DNA of 64,000 bases. Origin: Mesorhizobium loti. Lineage in GTDB: Bacteria; Pseudomonadota; Alphaproteobacteria; Rhizobiales; Rhizobiaceae. The position numbers were made by a program, and so were the translations under genes. The stretch is from NCBI GenBank assembly GCA_014189435.1, contig CP050293.1:1617001-1681000 (forward strand), in the 5' to 3' direction. Positions 17,403 to 24,777 of the stretch are shown piece after piece. The notes beneath the pieces were generated by a model that was not told where the DNA came from, ran no database searches, and saw nothing but the letters and a program-made list of their open reading frames with translations. How positions within the stretch are numbered: the first letter of the stretch is position 1; each line of letters opens with the position of its first letter.

Positions 17403-18044
17403 ATGGATAATTCGGAAAAACCCAGGGGAGGCAGGCCACGCGCGTTCGACCCCGACCGGGCGCTGGATGCGGCGATGCATCTGTTCTGGGAGCATGGCTA
17501 TGAGGCGACCTCGCTGGCCATGTTGCGCGAAGCGATGGGACTGACGCCGCCGCAGATCTACAACGCCTTCACCGACAAGGAGACGTTGTTCCGCAAGGCG
17601 CTGAAGCGCTACCACGAGACCGAGATTGGCTTTGCGCTGGAAGCGCTGAGCGCGCCGGTTTCGACGCGGGAGGCGATCCGGCGGTTGTTGCTCGGCGCGG
17701 CGGAGGCATATTCCCGACCCGGCAAGCCTGGTGGCTGTCTATTCGTCAGCGGCGCGCTGGCAGCCTCGCCACAGGCGCAAGCCATTGCCGATGAACTCAA
17801 GGGTTATCGCAAGGCGAGTGAAGCGGCGATCGCAGAGCGGCTGGCCAGGGGCAGGGCGGTGGGCGACCTGCCGGCGGACCTTCCGGTCAACGGTTTCGCC
17901 AAATACCTGGCCGGCGTCATGAACGGCATGTCAATCCAGGCACGAGACGGCGCTTCGGTCGAAGAGTTGCGCGTTTTGGCCCGAACCGCTCTTGCGGCCT
18001 TGCCAGCCGAAGGGCAAAACCAGGCGGCATCATCCAAGGAATGA
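17403..18044 (+). CDS. TetR/AcrR family transcriptional regulator
   Basis: DNA-binding repressor of 213 residues. The N-terminal helix-turn-helix spans residues 10-60 (GRPRAFDPDRALDAAMHLFW, then GYEATSLAMLREAMGL and IYNAFTDKETLF). The C-terminal half is a TetR_C ligand domain with a GGCLFVSGA segment, typical of the YxaF/COG1309 group. The ATG at 17403 gives MDNSEKPRGGRPR; upstream in-frame sequence would overlap the putative operator. Followed 4 bp later by the MOSC gene, probably in one operon. Ligand unknown. Confidence 0.92.
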   Translation: MDNSEKPRGGRPRAFDPDRALDAAMHLFWEHGYEATSLAMLREAMGLTPPQIYNAFTDKETLFRKALKRYHETEIGFALEALSAPVSTREAIRRLLLGAAEAYSRPGKPGGCLFVSGALAASPQAQAIADELKGYRKASEAAIAERLARGRAVGDLPADLPVNGFAKYLAGVMNGMSIQARDGASVEELRVLARTALAALPAEGQNQAASSKE

Positions 18045-18048
18045 AGCC

Positions 18049-18666
18049 ATGCTGGATCTCTTCCCCGAGGCTGAAAAGCCGGCCGAAATCATCCCCGCGC
18101 GAAAGCTTGCCGCCAAGGCGGTAGCACTCTACGTCGCGCCAGCGGATCATTTTCAGACCCGCCCGGTGGACGAATTGCAGCTGGGTTTCGACGGCATATC
18201 AGGCGATTTCCATGCCGGACCGACACGGCGCTCGGGTGGTCGCGAGCCCTGGTATCCGCGCGGCACCGAAATGCGCAACGAACGACAATTGTCCATAGTG
18301 GCGGCGGACGAGCTGGCGGTTGTCGCCGAACGCATGGGCCTGGCCGAGATCAAGCCGGAGTGGATCGGCGCCAATCTGGTGATCGAAGGCGTGCCGCATC
18401 TATCGATGCTGCCGGCCGGCACGCTGCTGTTCTTCAAGGGCGGCGTGACCCTCAAGGTCGACGCGCAGAACGGTCCTTGCCGCATCGCCGGCCGGTCGAT
18501 CGCCGAGAATGCCGGAATGGCCGACGTCGAAGCCGGCGCGCTGTTGTTCCCGAAAGCGGCGAAGCGGTTGCGTGGTGTCGTTGCCTGGGTCGAGAAGCCG
18601 GGAACCATCAAGGCCGGCGAGGAGATGTCGGTGCGCGTGCCGGAGCAATGGATCTATTCGGCATAA
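18049..18666 (+). CDS. MOSC domain-containing protein
   Basis: Protein of 205 residues covering one MOSC (molybdenum cofactor sulfurase C-terminal) domain. The characteristic conserved cysteine is in AQNGPCRIAGRSI, and the domain has the typical GDFHAGPTRR and RGTEMRNERQLSI segments. MOSC proteins bind Mo cofactor or handle sulfur transfer; the YiiM/YuaD-like stand-alone members help detoxify N-hydroxylated compounds in some bacteria. It sits 4 bp after the TetR-type gene, implying co-regulation. Substrate unknown. Confidence 0.9.
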   Translation: MLDLFPEAEKPAEIIPARKLAAKAVALYVAPADHFQTRPVDELQLGFDGISGDFHAGPTRRSGGREPWYPRGTEMRNERQLSIVAADELAVVAERMGLAEIKPEWIGANLVIEGVPHLSMLPAGTLLFFKGGVTLKVDAQNGPCRIAGRSIAENAGMADVEAGALLFPKAAKRLRGVVAWVEKPGTIKAGEEMSVRVPEQWIYSA

Positions 18667-18689
18667 CTGTGCGGCAAGCAGAGGGCAGG

Positions 18690-18715
18690 GGCTACGCCGC
18701 CGTGGCGGCGTAGCC
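18690..18715. terminator. Convergent hairpin, probable bidirectional terminator
   Basis: Perfect inverted repeat, GGCTACGCCGCC (18690-18701) against GGCGGCGTAGCC (18704-18715), centred between the stops of the MOSC gene (+) and the SDR gene (-). There is no T tract on either strand, so intrinsic termination is not certain, but the location fits. Confidence 0.55.
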
Positions 18716-18729
18716 AAGTTCACTGGGCG

Positions 18730-19569
18730 TTAGCCCTTGCGGTTTTTCTTCGCGCCTTGCGCCATGACGGACACGTGGTCCCACTTGTCCCAGGTGGCGA
18801 GCCGGTTGGCGTATTCCTGGCGTATCATCGGCAGGCCGCCGTCGCCGAAGAACACCCTGAGCGGTGGCTCGACCGCATCGACAATGGCCAGCATGGCCGA
18901 CCCGGTGGCCTCGGGATCCCCGGCGACCGAATTGGCGCGGCGCTCGGCCATCTTGGCACGGGCGGGCGCATAGGCCTCGATCGGTTGGGACACCTTTGCA
19001 GACGGGCCGGCCCAGTCGGTGGAGAAGCCGCCGGGTTCGACCAGCGTCACATGGATGCCGAATTCCGCGACCTCGATGCTGAGCGACTGGCTGAAGGCTT
19101 CCAGCGCCCATTTCGAGGCGTGGTAGAGGCCGAGCGAGGCAAAGGCATTGACGCCGCCGATCGACGAGATCTGGATGATGTGGCCGGACCGCTGCGCCCG
19201 CATGATCGGCAGCGCGGCCTGGGTGACCCAGAGCGCGCCGAACACATTGGTTTCGATCTGGTCGCGGGCTTCCTGTTCGCTGACCTCCTCGATGGCGCCG
19301 AAATGGCCATAGCCGGCATTGTTGATGACGACGTCGAGCCGGCCAAAGCGCTTGTGCGCCTCGGCGACAGCGGCATCGACGGCTTTCTTGTCGGTGACGT
19401 CGAGCTTTATCGCGGCAATCCTGTCGCCGTATGTCTCGACGAGGTCGGCGAGCGTGCCGGCGTCACGGGCGGTTGCCGCAACGCTGTCGCCACGGGCGAG
19501 TGCCGCTTCGGCCCAGACGCGGCCAAAGCCTTTCGACGATCCGGTGATGAACCAAACCTTGTTTGTCAT
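18730..19569 (-). CDS. Short-chain dehydrogenase/reductase (SDR)
   Basis: Classical NAD(P)-dependent oxidoreductase of 279 residues. Cofactor motif TGSSKGFG (9-16), NNAG (83-86), catalytic Ser at 135/136 in ISSIGG, and Y149/K153 in YHASK. The length and the C-terminal extension (MIRQEYANRLATWDKWDHVS) match the group often annotated as SDR family oxidoreductase of unknown substrate. The end is KKNRKG. It is probably monocistronic: a 127-bp gap with a hairpin separates it from the aminotransferase gene upstream. Confidence 0.92.
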   Translation of the reverse strand: MTNKVWFITGSSKGFGRVWAEAALARGDSVAATARDAGTLADLVETYGDRIAAIKLDVTDKKAVDAAVAEAHKRFGRLDVVINNAGYGHFGAIEEVSEQEARDQIETNVFGALWVTQAALPIMRAQRSGHIIQISSIGGVNAFASLGLYHASKWALEAFSQSLSIEVAEFGIHVTLVEPGGFSTDWAGPSAKVSQPIEAYAPARAKMAERRANSVAGDPEATGSAMLAIVDAVEPPLRVFFGDGGLPMIRQEYANRLATWDKWDHVSVMAQGAKKNRKG

Positions 19570-19607
19570 GATGTGGAGTCCTTGCCCCTGCGGGCGTGAT
19601 TTCGGGT

Positions 19608-19631
19608 GAAAGCGGAGGCTTCTCCGCTTTC
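19608..19631. terminator. Hairpin between aminotransferase and SDR genes
   Basis: Perfect 10-bp stem GAAAGCGGAG (19608-19617) / CTCCGCTTTC (19622-19631) with loop GCTT. It lies downstream of the aminotransferase stop and upstream of the SDR start on the minus strand. Without a T tract it is only a candidate terminator or attenuator. Confidence 0.45.
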
Positions 19632-19696
19632 GGGCATATACGGTCGATCCCCTGATTTTCCAGAGGCGACGGGGATCTTTTGAAAAAGCGCCTGAA

Positions 19697-20662
19697 TTAT
19701 CGGGGATAATTCACCTGGGACGACCATGCCGGATCGTCGTGCTTCTGCCAGTAAAGTGCCATCAGCCGGCTGGTGATCGGCCCGACCTTGCCATCGGCGA
19801 CCAGGGCGCCATCAATGACCGTGACCGGCATGATGCCGCCCGCGGTTGACGTGATGAAGACCTCGTCCGCCTCGCGCAGTGCGGCGACGCTGACATCGGT
19901 CGCGGTGGCGGCAAGACCTTCTTCGGCGCAGAGATCGAAGACGGTGCGTCTGGTGATGCCGGGCAGCACGCCGATGGCAGGCGTCGACAGTTTGCCATCC
20001 CTGACGCAGAAGACGTTGAAGCCCGGACCTTCGGCGACATTGCCGTTGAAGTCGAGGATGAGCGCTGTCTCGGCGCCGCGGTCATAGGCGTCATAGAGAC
20101 CGCGCACCAGATCGAGCCAGTGGTAGTTCTTGATCGCCGGGTCGATCGAGGCCGGCGGAATGCGCACCTTGTCGCTGATGGCAACGCGCAGGCCGCGCTG
20201 CAATTGCTCGGCGTTGGCGACCGAGCCGAACGGCACGGCGAACGCCATGAAGCGGTTGACCGCCTGGCGCGGGTCGCGGCTGAAGGTCGGCGAGGCGCCG
20301 CGCGTGCACAGCATTTCGACATAGGCGGCGCGATGGCCGGACAGCGCCACGCAATTGTGCAGGATTTCGGCCACGCCGTCGCGGTCGAAGGGGATCGCCA
20401 TGCGCAGCTTTTCCAGCCCGCCGAAGAAGCGGTCGAGATGCAAGTCGAGGCGGAAGAAGCGGCCATTCCAGACATGCACGGTGTCGTAGGTGGCGTCGGA
20501 ATGCAGAAACCCCCAGTCCAGCACCGAGATCTTGGCCTGCGACATCGGCAGGTACTGACCGTCGAGAAAGGCAATGCCGTCGGGGTAGGAGTGCGGGTCG
20601 ACATGGCGGTCGCCAACCACGGGCAGTTGCTTCTCGTCCTGTATTGCCGTCGTCTGGCTCAT
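19697..20662 (-). CDS. Class IV aminotransferase (D-amino acid/branched-chain type)
   Basis: PLP enzyme of 321 residues, fold type IV. The cofactor lysine is K178 in DPAIKNYHWLDLV, in the right context for D-alanine/branched-chain aminotransferases. Also present are GFLHSDATYDTVHVWNG (51-67, substrate side), a GNVAEGPGFNVF glutamate motif and TSTAGGIMPVT near the C-terminus. Start at 20662 (MSQTTAIQ) rather than longer frames, which extend through non-homologous sequence. The cell-wall theme of this window would fit D-amino acid use, but specificity is not readable. Divergent from a small secreted protein. Confidence 0.9.
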   Translation of the reverse strand: MSQTTAIQDEKQLPVVGDRHVDPHSYPDGIAFLDGQYLPMSQAKISVLDWGFLHSDATYDTVHVWNGRFFRLDLHLDRFFGGLEKLRMAIPFDRDGVAEILHNCVALSGHRAAYVEMLCTRGASPTFSRDPRQAVNRFMAFAVPFGSVANAEQLQRGLRVAISDKVRIPPASIDPAIKNYHWLDLVRGLYDAYDRGAETALILDFNGNVAEGPGFNVFCVRDGKLSTPAIGVLPGITRRTVFDLCAEEGLAATATDVSVAALREADEVFITSTAGGIMPVTVIDGALVADGKVGPITSRLMALYWQKHDDPAWSSQVNYPR

Positions 20663-20818
20663 CGGGGCCCCCTGTCGCGCAAGGCGAGGTGAGCAGGCTA
20701 TCGGCGCTGGGCAGAAGGCATAGAGCCACCCGCCCGGCGCTGTTCGTCCTCCATGAGATCTGACCGATACATCGGATTGGAATTGCCCTATCGTTCCAAG
20801 TCTGAACGGGAGGGGAAG

Positions 20819-21322
20819 ATGGGCAGGCTTGGGGCCGTCACAGCAGCCATGATGATGTTCGCCGCCGCGGGCGAAGCCAGCGCCCAGTGCGCGCGCGAAG
20901 GCGAGGAATTGTGCCAGAGCGGCCAGACCTATCGCTGCGAGAAAACCGACAGCGAATTGACTCCGATCTTCCAGAACCTGCCTTGCGCGGGGAATGTGCC
21001 GTCGCTGAGCGGCATCTGGGTCGGCAGCGGCCACCAGAGCCCGGCGGGTGACGCCGGCGCCGACTGGGCGATCGCCATGACGATCAACGATGGCGGTGCG
21101 TCGATCGACTATCCGTCGCTCGGCTGCGGCGGATCGCTGTCGCAGACGTCCAGGGACGCCATATCGGCGGAATACCACGAGAGCATCACTTACGGTCAGG
21201 ACAAGTGCATAGACGGCGGCAACATCACCGTCAGGTTTTTCAAGGGGGATCTGTCCTGGACCTGGGTCGGCCAGGCCGACGGCCAGCCCTACAACGCAGT
21301 CGCCGTTCTGAAGCGGAAGTAA
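20819..21322 (+). CDS. Secreted Cys-containing protein, unknown function
   Basis: Protein of 167 residues. A strong GGGAGGGGAAG ribosome site precedes the ATG at 20819, and residues 1-22 form a signal peptide ending ASA. The N-terminal 40 residues of the mature part carry four cysteines (CAREGEELCQSGQTYRC...PCAG), possibly a small disulfide knot, followed by a beta-rich part opening LSGIWVGSG. I do not recognise the family. It ends 6 bp before the stop of the convergent DUF2293 gene. Confidence 0.78.
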   Translation: MGRLGAVTAAMMMFAAAGEASAQCAREGEELCQSGQTYRCEKTDSELTPIFQNLPCAGNVPSLSGIWVGSGHQSPAGDAGADWAIAMTINDGGASIDYPSLGCGGSLSQTSRDAISAEYHESITYGQDKCIDGGNITVRFFKGDLSWTWVGQADGQPYNAVAVLKRK

Positions 21323-21328
21323 CCGTGG

Positions 21329-21643
21329 TCAATCCTCCTCGTCATCCGCGTCGAGCAGGCGTGTCGCGCGCCAGCGGGTGAGCACGATGTTGGTCTGCTC
21401 GATGACGAAGAAACGCGCCGAGTCGCGGTCGTAACCTTCGGCGAGCAGCTTTTCGTAGTCGGTGTGCATGTGGCGGATATGGGCAATGGCCGCCAGCCAT
21501 ACGGCGATGCCCGGCGGCAACGTCTTCATGTGAACCGCGCCGGCGTCGGTGCGGATCTTCTCCATGTCGGCATAGGGCGCCAGCGGCAGAAGTACGGTCA
21601 GCGCCTTGGCGATGGCGCGGCGGCGGCCGGTTGGCGCTGTCAT
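21329..21643 (-). CDS. DUF2293 domain protein
   Basis: Small protein of 104 residues. Conserved core: ALTVLLPLAPYADMEKI, LPPGIAVWLAAIAHIRHMHTDYEKLLAEGYDRDSARFFV, the signature of DUF2293, in which the His/Asp-rich segment is the best conserved part. Function is not known. It overlaps the trmO-like gene upstream by 4 bp (ATGA), so the two are translationally coupled, which may point to an RNA-related role; that is speculation. Confidence 0.85.
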   Translation of the reverse strand: MTAPTGRRRAIAKALTVLLPLAPYADMEKIRTDAGAVHMKTLPPGIAVWLAAIAHIRHMHTDYEKLLAEGYDRDSARFFVIEQTNIVLTRWRATRLLDADDEED

Positions 21644-22179
21644 CGCCGGATCCGATCGAGCTCGTCGCGCCCTTCGATGGTCGCCTCGGCAATGGCGTCG
21701 GTCGAGGCGAAATAGGGTTTTAGGTCGATGACCGGCGTGCCATCGAGCACGTCGATGGCGTCGAGATCGATGCGGCCGGTGCCGATGTCGACGGCAATCA
21801 GCCTGGCGATGTGCAGCCCGATGGGGTTGGGGCGGGCAGGGGAGCGCAGCGAAAATACGCCTTTCGCTTCAGCCGCATGGCGCGGTTTCTGCACAATCAG
21901 AGTCCTGGGCGCGTGATGCAGCCAGGACAGGATGATGACGTGGCTGGCGCGCTCCAGCCCCTGCAGGCCACGGCGATAGGGCGCGTCTATTGTCAGCACT
22001 GCCGGTTGTCCGGTCTCGCGTGCACTGCGCATGTTCTTCGGGCAAGTCTCTCGCGTCGTCCATGGCGAGGCGATGCGGCCGATGAAGACCACGCCGCCAT
22101 CAGGCCGCATCAGCGCCGGATCGATCTCCAGCCTCTGCTCGCCTTCGCGCTCCTCGAACATCTCACGCGTTTCGGTCAT
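21640..22179 (-). CDS. trmO: tRNA (t6A37) N6-methyltransferase TrmO/TsaA family
   Basis: Protein of 179 residues of the TsaA/TrmO (UPF0066) family, which methylates N6-threonylcarbamoyladenosine at position 37 of certain tRNAs using SAM. Diagnostic segments: FIGRIASPWTTRETCPKN near residue 32, LQGLERASHVIILSWLHH, then FSLRSPARPNPIGLHIARL (RxxxRPNPIG is the family signature) and a DVLDGTPVIDLKPYF C-terminal motif. Start at 22179 is preferred; an ATG 18 bp upstream is an alternative. First gene of a two-gene unit with DUF2293. Confidence 0.88.
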   Translation of the reverse strand: MTETREMFEEREGEQRLEIDPALMRPDGGVVFIGRIASPWTTRETCPKNMRSARETGQPAVLTIDAPYRRGLQGLERASHVIILSWLHHAPRTLIVQKPRHAAEAKGVFSLRSPARPNPIGLHIARLIAVDIGTGRIDLDAIDVLDGTPVIDLKPYFASTDAIAEATIEGRDELDRIRR

Positions 22180-22326
22180 CCTGCTCTCGTCTCGCATCTT
22201 TTTGTTCGTGTATGTCGTTGTCCGAAAGCCGCGGCCCACTTTTGGGCGACATGCATGGAGAAATCACACAAACGGCATTTTCTTGTCCGGAAGCGACATA
22301 GCGCTTGCAAGGTTTTGAAAATCGAC

Positions 22327-22342
22327 ATAAACATATGTTTAT
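22327..22342. promoter_or_regulatory. Perfect 16-bp palindrome, probable ArsR-type operator
   Basis: ATAAACATATGTTTAT is a perfect 16-bp inverted repeat 24 bp before the start of the ArsR-methyltransferase gene, in unusually A+T-rich sequence for this genome. ArsR-family proteins bind such short symmetric AT-rich sites overlapping their own promoters, so autoregulation of the regulator-metF operon is likely. No second copy was noticed in the window. Confidence 0.65.
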
Positions 22343-22365
22343 ATCTTTTCAAAGAGAATACGCTG

Positions 22366-23388
22366 ATGCATGTCTCGCTCGACACCATGGTGGACACGTT
22401 GAAGGCGGCGGCCGAATCCAGCCGGCTGCGCATATTGGCACTGTTGTCGCGCGGCGACCTCACCGTTTCCGATCTTACCGAAATTCTCGGCCAGTCGCAG
22501 CCGCGCGTTTCGCGGCACCTGAAGCTCTTGCTGGAGGCCGGGTTGATCGGCCGCTACCAGGAAGGTTCGTGGGCCTTCTTCCGCCTGTCGGACGCGGATT
22601 CCGCGCGTGACTTCGTCATGGGGCTGGTTTCCGGCATTCGCGGTGCCGATCCGCAGGTCGAGCGCGATCTCGAGCGTCTGGCCTCGGTCAAGCGCAAGCG
22701 GCAGGACCGGGCGGTCGAGTATTTTTCCGTGAATGCGGCAAGCTGGGATCATATCCGCTCGCTGCATGTTCCGGACCGCGCCGTCGAGGCCGCGATGCTG
22801 AAACTTGTCGGCAAGCGGCCGTTCCAGTCGATGCTCGATCTCGGCACCGGCACCGGGCGGTTGCTCGAAATCTTCTCGCCACTCTATCGGCGTGGTGTCG
22901 GCATCGACATGTCGCGCGAGATGCTGACCGTGGCGCGCGCCAATCTCGACAAGGCCGGCGTTTCGAATGCGCAGGTGCGGCAGGGCGATATCTTCGCGCC
23001 GCCGGTCGAGCGCGATGCCTTCGACCTCGTCACCATCCATCAGGTGCTGCACTATCTCGACGATCCCGCCCGCGCCATCCGCGAGGCGGCGCGGCTTCTG
23101 CGTCCAGCGGGGCGGCTGGTCATCGTCGATTTCGCGCCGCATGCGCTGGAATTCCTGCGCGAGGAGCACGCGCATATGCGGCTCGGCTTTTCCGACCGGC
23201 AGATCGCCGACTGGTTTTCGGAAGCCGGCCTCGATCTTGAGGATGCCCAGGAATTCGAGCCGCGCGGCGGCAATGAGGCCAGGCTCACCGTGAAACTCTG
23301 GCTTGGCCGCGATCGGCGCCTGCTGATTGCCGATCCTTCCAACGACACAAGGCAGACCAAAGCGAACTCGATAGGGGAAATCGCATGA
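22366..23388 (+). CDS. ArsR-type regulator fused to SAM-dependent methyltransferase
   Basis: Two-domain protein of 340 residues. Residues 1-100 form an ArsR winged helix (SSRLRILALLSRGDLTVSDLTEILGQSQPRVSRHLKLLLEAGLI read across 19-62) without the metal-site CVC of ArsR proper. Residues 110-320 form a class I methyltransferase: motif I LDLGTGTGRLLE, GIDMSREML, then LRPAGRLVIVD. The stop overlaps the metF ATG by 4 bp. Linkage to methionine synthesis suggests it senses SAM or S-adenosylhomocysteine through the methyltransferase fold; SahR, an ArsR regulator of the SAM cycle in Proteobacteria, is the nearest described idea. Catalytic activity is uncertain. Confidence 0.88.
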   Translation: MHVSLDTMVDTLKAAAESSRLRILALLSRGDLTVSDLTEILGQSQPRVSRHLKLLLEAGLIGRYQEGSWAFFRLSDADSARDFVMGLVSGIRGADPQVERDLERLASVKRKRQDRAVEYFSVNAASWDHIRSLHVPDRAVEAAMLKLVGKRPFQSMLDLGTGTGRLLEIFSPLYRRGVGIDMSREMLTVARANLDKAGVSNAQVRQGDIFAPPVERDAFDLVTIHQVLHYLDDPARAIREAARLLRPAGRLVIVDFAPHALEFLREEHAHMRLGFSDRQIADWFSEAGLDLEDAQEFEPRGGNEARLTVKLWLGRDRRLLIADPSNDTRQTKANSIGEIA

Positions 23389-24302
23389 ACCAGTTCCGCT
23401 TTTCCCGCCGCCCCGACATCGGGGACAAGGTCCGGGTTTCCTTCGAATTCTTCCCGCCGAAGACAGACGAGATGGAAGCAAGGCTGTGGGAGACGGTCAC
23501 AAGGCTGGAGCCGCTGAAGCCGAAATTCGTCTCGGTGACCTACGGCGCCGGCGGCTCGACGCGGGAGCGCACCGCACGCACTGTAAAGCGCATCCTGACG
23601 GAAACCGCTATTCCCGCCGCGGCGCATCTGACCTGTGTCGGGGCAACGCGCGACGAGGTCGATGCGGTCATCCAGGATTACAAGTCGATCGGCATCAACC
23701 GGTTTGTGGCGCTGCGCGGCGACCCGGCTTCCGGCGTCGGCGAGCCCTATCGGCCGCATCCCGGTGGCTACGAGAATGGCGCGGAACTCGTCGCCGGGCT
23801 CAAGGCGATCGCGGATTTCGACATCTCCGTCGCGGCCTATCCGGAAAAGCATCCGCAAAGCCCCGATTTCGCCACCGACATCGAGATGCTGAAACGCAAG
23901 GTCGACAATGGCGCGACGCGGGCGATCACCCAGTTCTTCTTCGACAATGATCTCTACGAGCGCTATGTCGAGCGCGTCCGCCGCGCCGGCATCTACATTC
24001 CCATCGTGCCGGGTATCCAGCCGGTCCACAGTTTCAGGCAGGTCGCGAACTTTTCCGCGAGGGCGGGCGCGCATGTGCCCGGCTGGCTGGCGGAGCGGTT
24101 CGAGGGCCTTGACCGAGACCCGCAGACGCATGCGCTGGTGGCCTCGGCGGTGGCGGCCGAACAGGTCATGGACCTGGTCGAGCGCGGCGTCGGCGATTTC
24201 CACTTCTACACCATGAACCGGGCCGACCTGGTCTTTGCCATTTGCCACATGATCGGCATCCGGTCGCACGACGCGGAGACGGCGGGTTCTGCCGCGGCAT
24301 GA
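23385..24302 (+). CDS. metF: 5,10-Methylenetetrahydrofolate reductase
   Basis: Flavoprotein of 305 residues that reduces methylene-THF to methyl-THF, the methyl donor for methionine synthesis. Typical motifs: VSFEFFPPKTDEMEARLW (residues 13-30), VSVTYGAGGSTRERT, HLTCVGATRDEV, LRGDPA and AYPEKHP, then TQFFFDND. Length is normal. Its ATG overlaps the stop of the ArsR-methyltransferase gene (ATGA), so expression is coupled to that regulator. A strong terminator follows at 24318-24346. Confidence 0.97.
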   Translation: MNQFRFSRRPDIGDKVRVSFEFFPPKTDEMEARLWETVTRLEPLKPKFVSVTYGAGGSTRERTARTVKRILTETAIPAAAHLTCVGATRDEVDAVIQDYKSIGINRFVALRGDPASGVGEPYRPHPGGYENGAELVAGLKAIADFDISVAAYPEKHPQSPDFATDIEMLKRKVDNGATRAITQFFFDNDLYERYVERVRRAGIYIPIVPGIQPVHSFRQVANFSARAGAHVPGWLAERFEGLDRDPQTHALVASAVAAEQVMDLVERGVGDFHFYTMNRADLVFAICHMIGIRSHDAETAGSAAA

Positions 24303-24317
24303 GATAGGGCTGAACGA

Positions 24318-24346
24318 CAAAAGGCCGGGAAAAACCCGGCCTTTTG
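24318..24346 (+). terminator. Rho-independent terminator after metF
   Basis: Stem AAAAGGCCGGG against CCCGGCCTTTT with an A-rich loop (core 24321-24345), ending in TTTTG. It is 15 bp after the metF stop. This is the clearest intrinsic terminator in the window. The A-rich 5' arm means it could also work on the minus strand for the small gene at 24391-24477. Confidence 0.88.
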
Positions 24347-24390
24347 AATTGGTTAGACTATTTGGGTGCTGGTCTTCCCCGCTTTGGCGG

Positions 24391-24477
24391 TCAGGGAAGG
24401 AAGCCCATAATGAGGGCTCCGATAAAGGCGAACGCAGCACAGATCATCAATGCGTTGATAGGCCTCGTAAGTCCCAT
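24391..24477 (-). CDS. Small 28-residue membrane peptide
   Basis: Very short gene: ATG at 24475-24477, stop TGA at 24391-24393. It starts MGLTRPINALM and continues as one hydrophobic helix (ICAAFAFIGALIMGF) ending LP, so it should be a single-pass membrane peptide. A near-perfect AGGAGG ribosome site lies at 24485-24490 with 7-nt spacing, which is strong support for translation. That site is inside a short inverted repeat (CATAGC 24480-24485, GCTATG 24499-24504). The short RP-then-TM layout is distinctive; the family and role are unknown to me. The metF terminator lies downstream. Confidence 0.65.
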   Translation of the reverse strand: MGLTRPINALMICAAFAFIGALIMGFLP

Positions 24478-24691
24478 GACATAGCCTCCTCTTAAAGAGC
24501 TATGCCATGGAGTCTAGGTTCATTTGTGCCACAGGCAAGCGGAAAATGTGCTGCATTGCGACGTAATTGTGAGATTTGCGACCCCGCTTTTGCCGTTAGG
24601 TATTGAAACTCCTAGGCAAAAACCGGCTTCAGACCTGTGAATAAATTATGGCGGCGGTGTGTCGTTACCATGTCATGGCAGCGCTACCCCT

Positions 24692-24715
24692 GCGAAAGTC
24701 GAATTCGACTTTCGC
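24692..24715. repeat. Perfect 24-bp palindrome
   Basis: GCGAAAGTCGAA (24692-24703) followed directly by its reverse complement TTCGACTTTCGC (24704-24715), flanked by CCCC and GGGG that extend the symmetry imperfectly. It lies 62 bp beyond the 3' end of the EamA gene, in the roughly 300-bp stretch (24478-24777) where I see no other gene. Candidate terminator, operator or dispersed palindrome. Confidence 0.7.
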
Positions 24716-24777
24716 GATGCGGGGAGCAATCAAAGTGGTTGGAGCGTCCTTTGAGCGCCCAATGGACGCGCGGCGCT

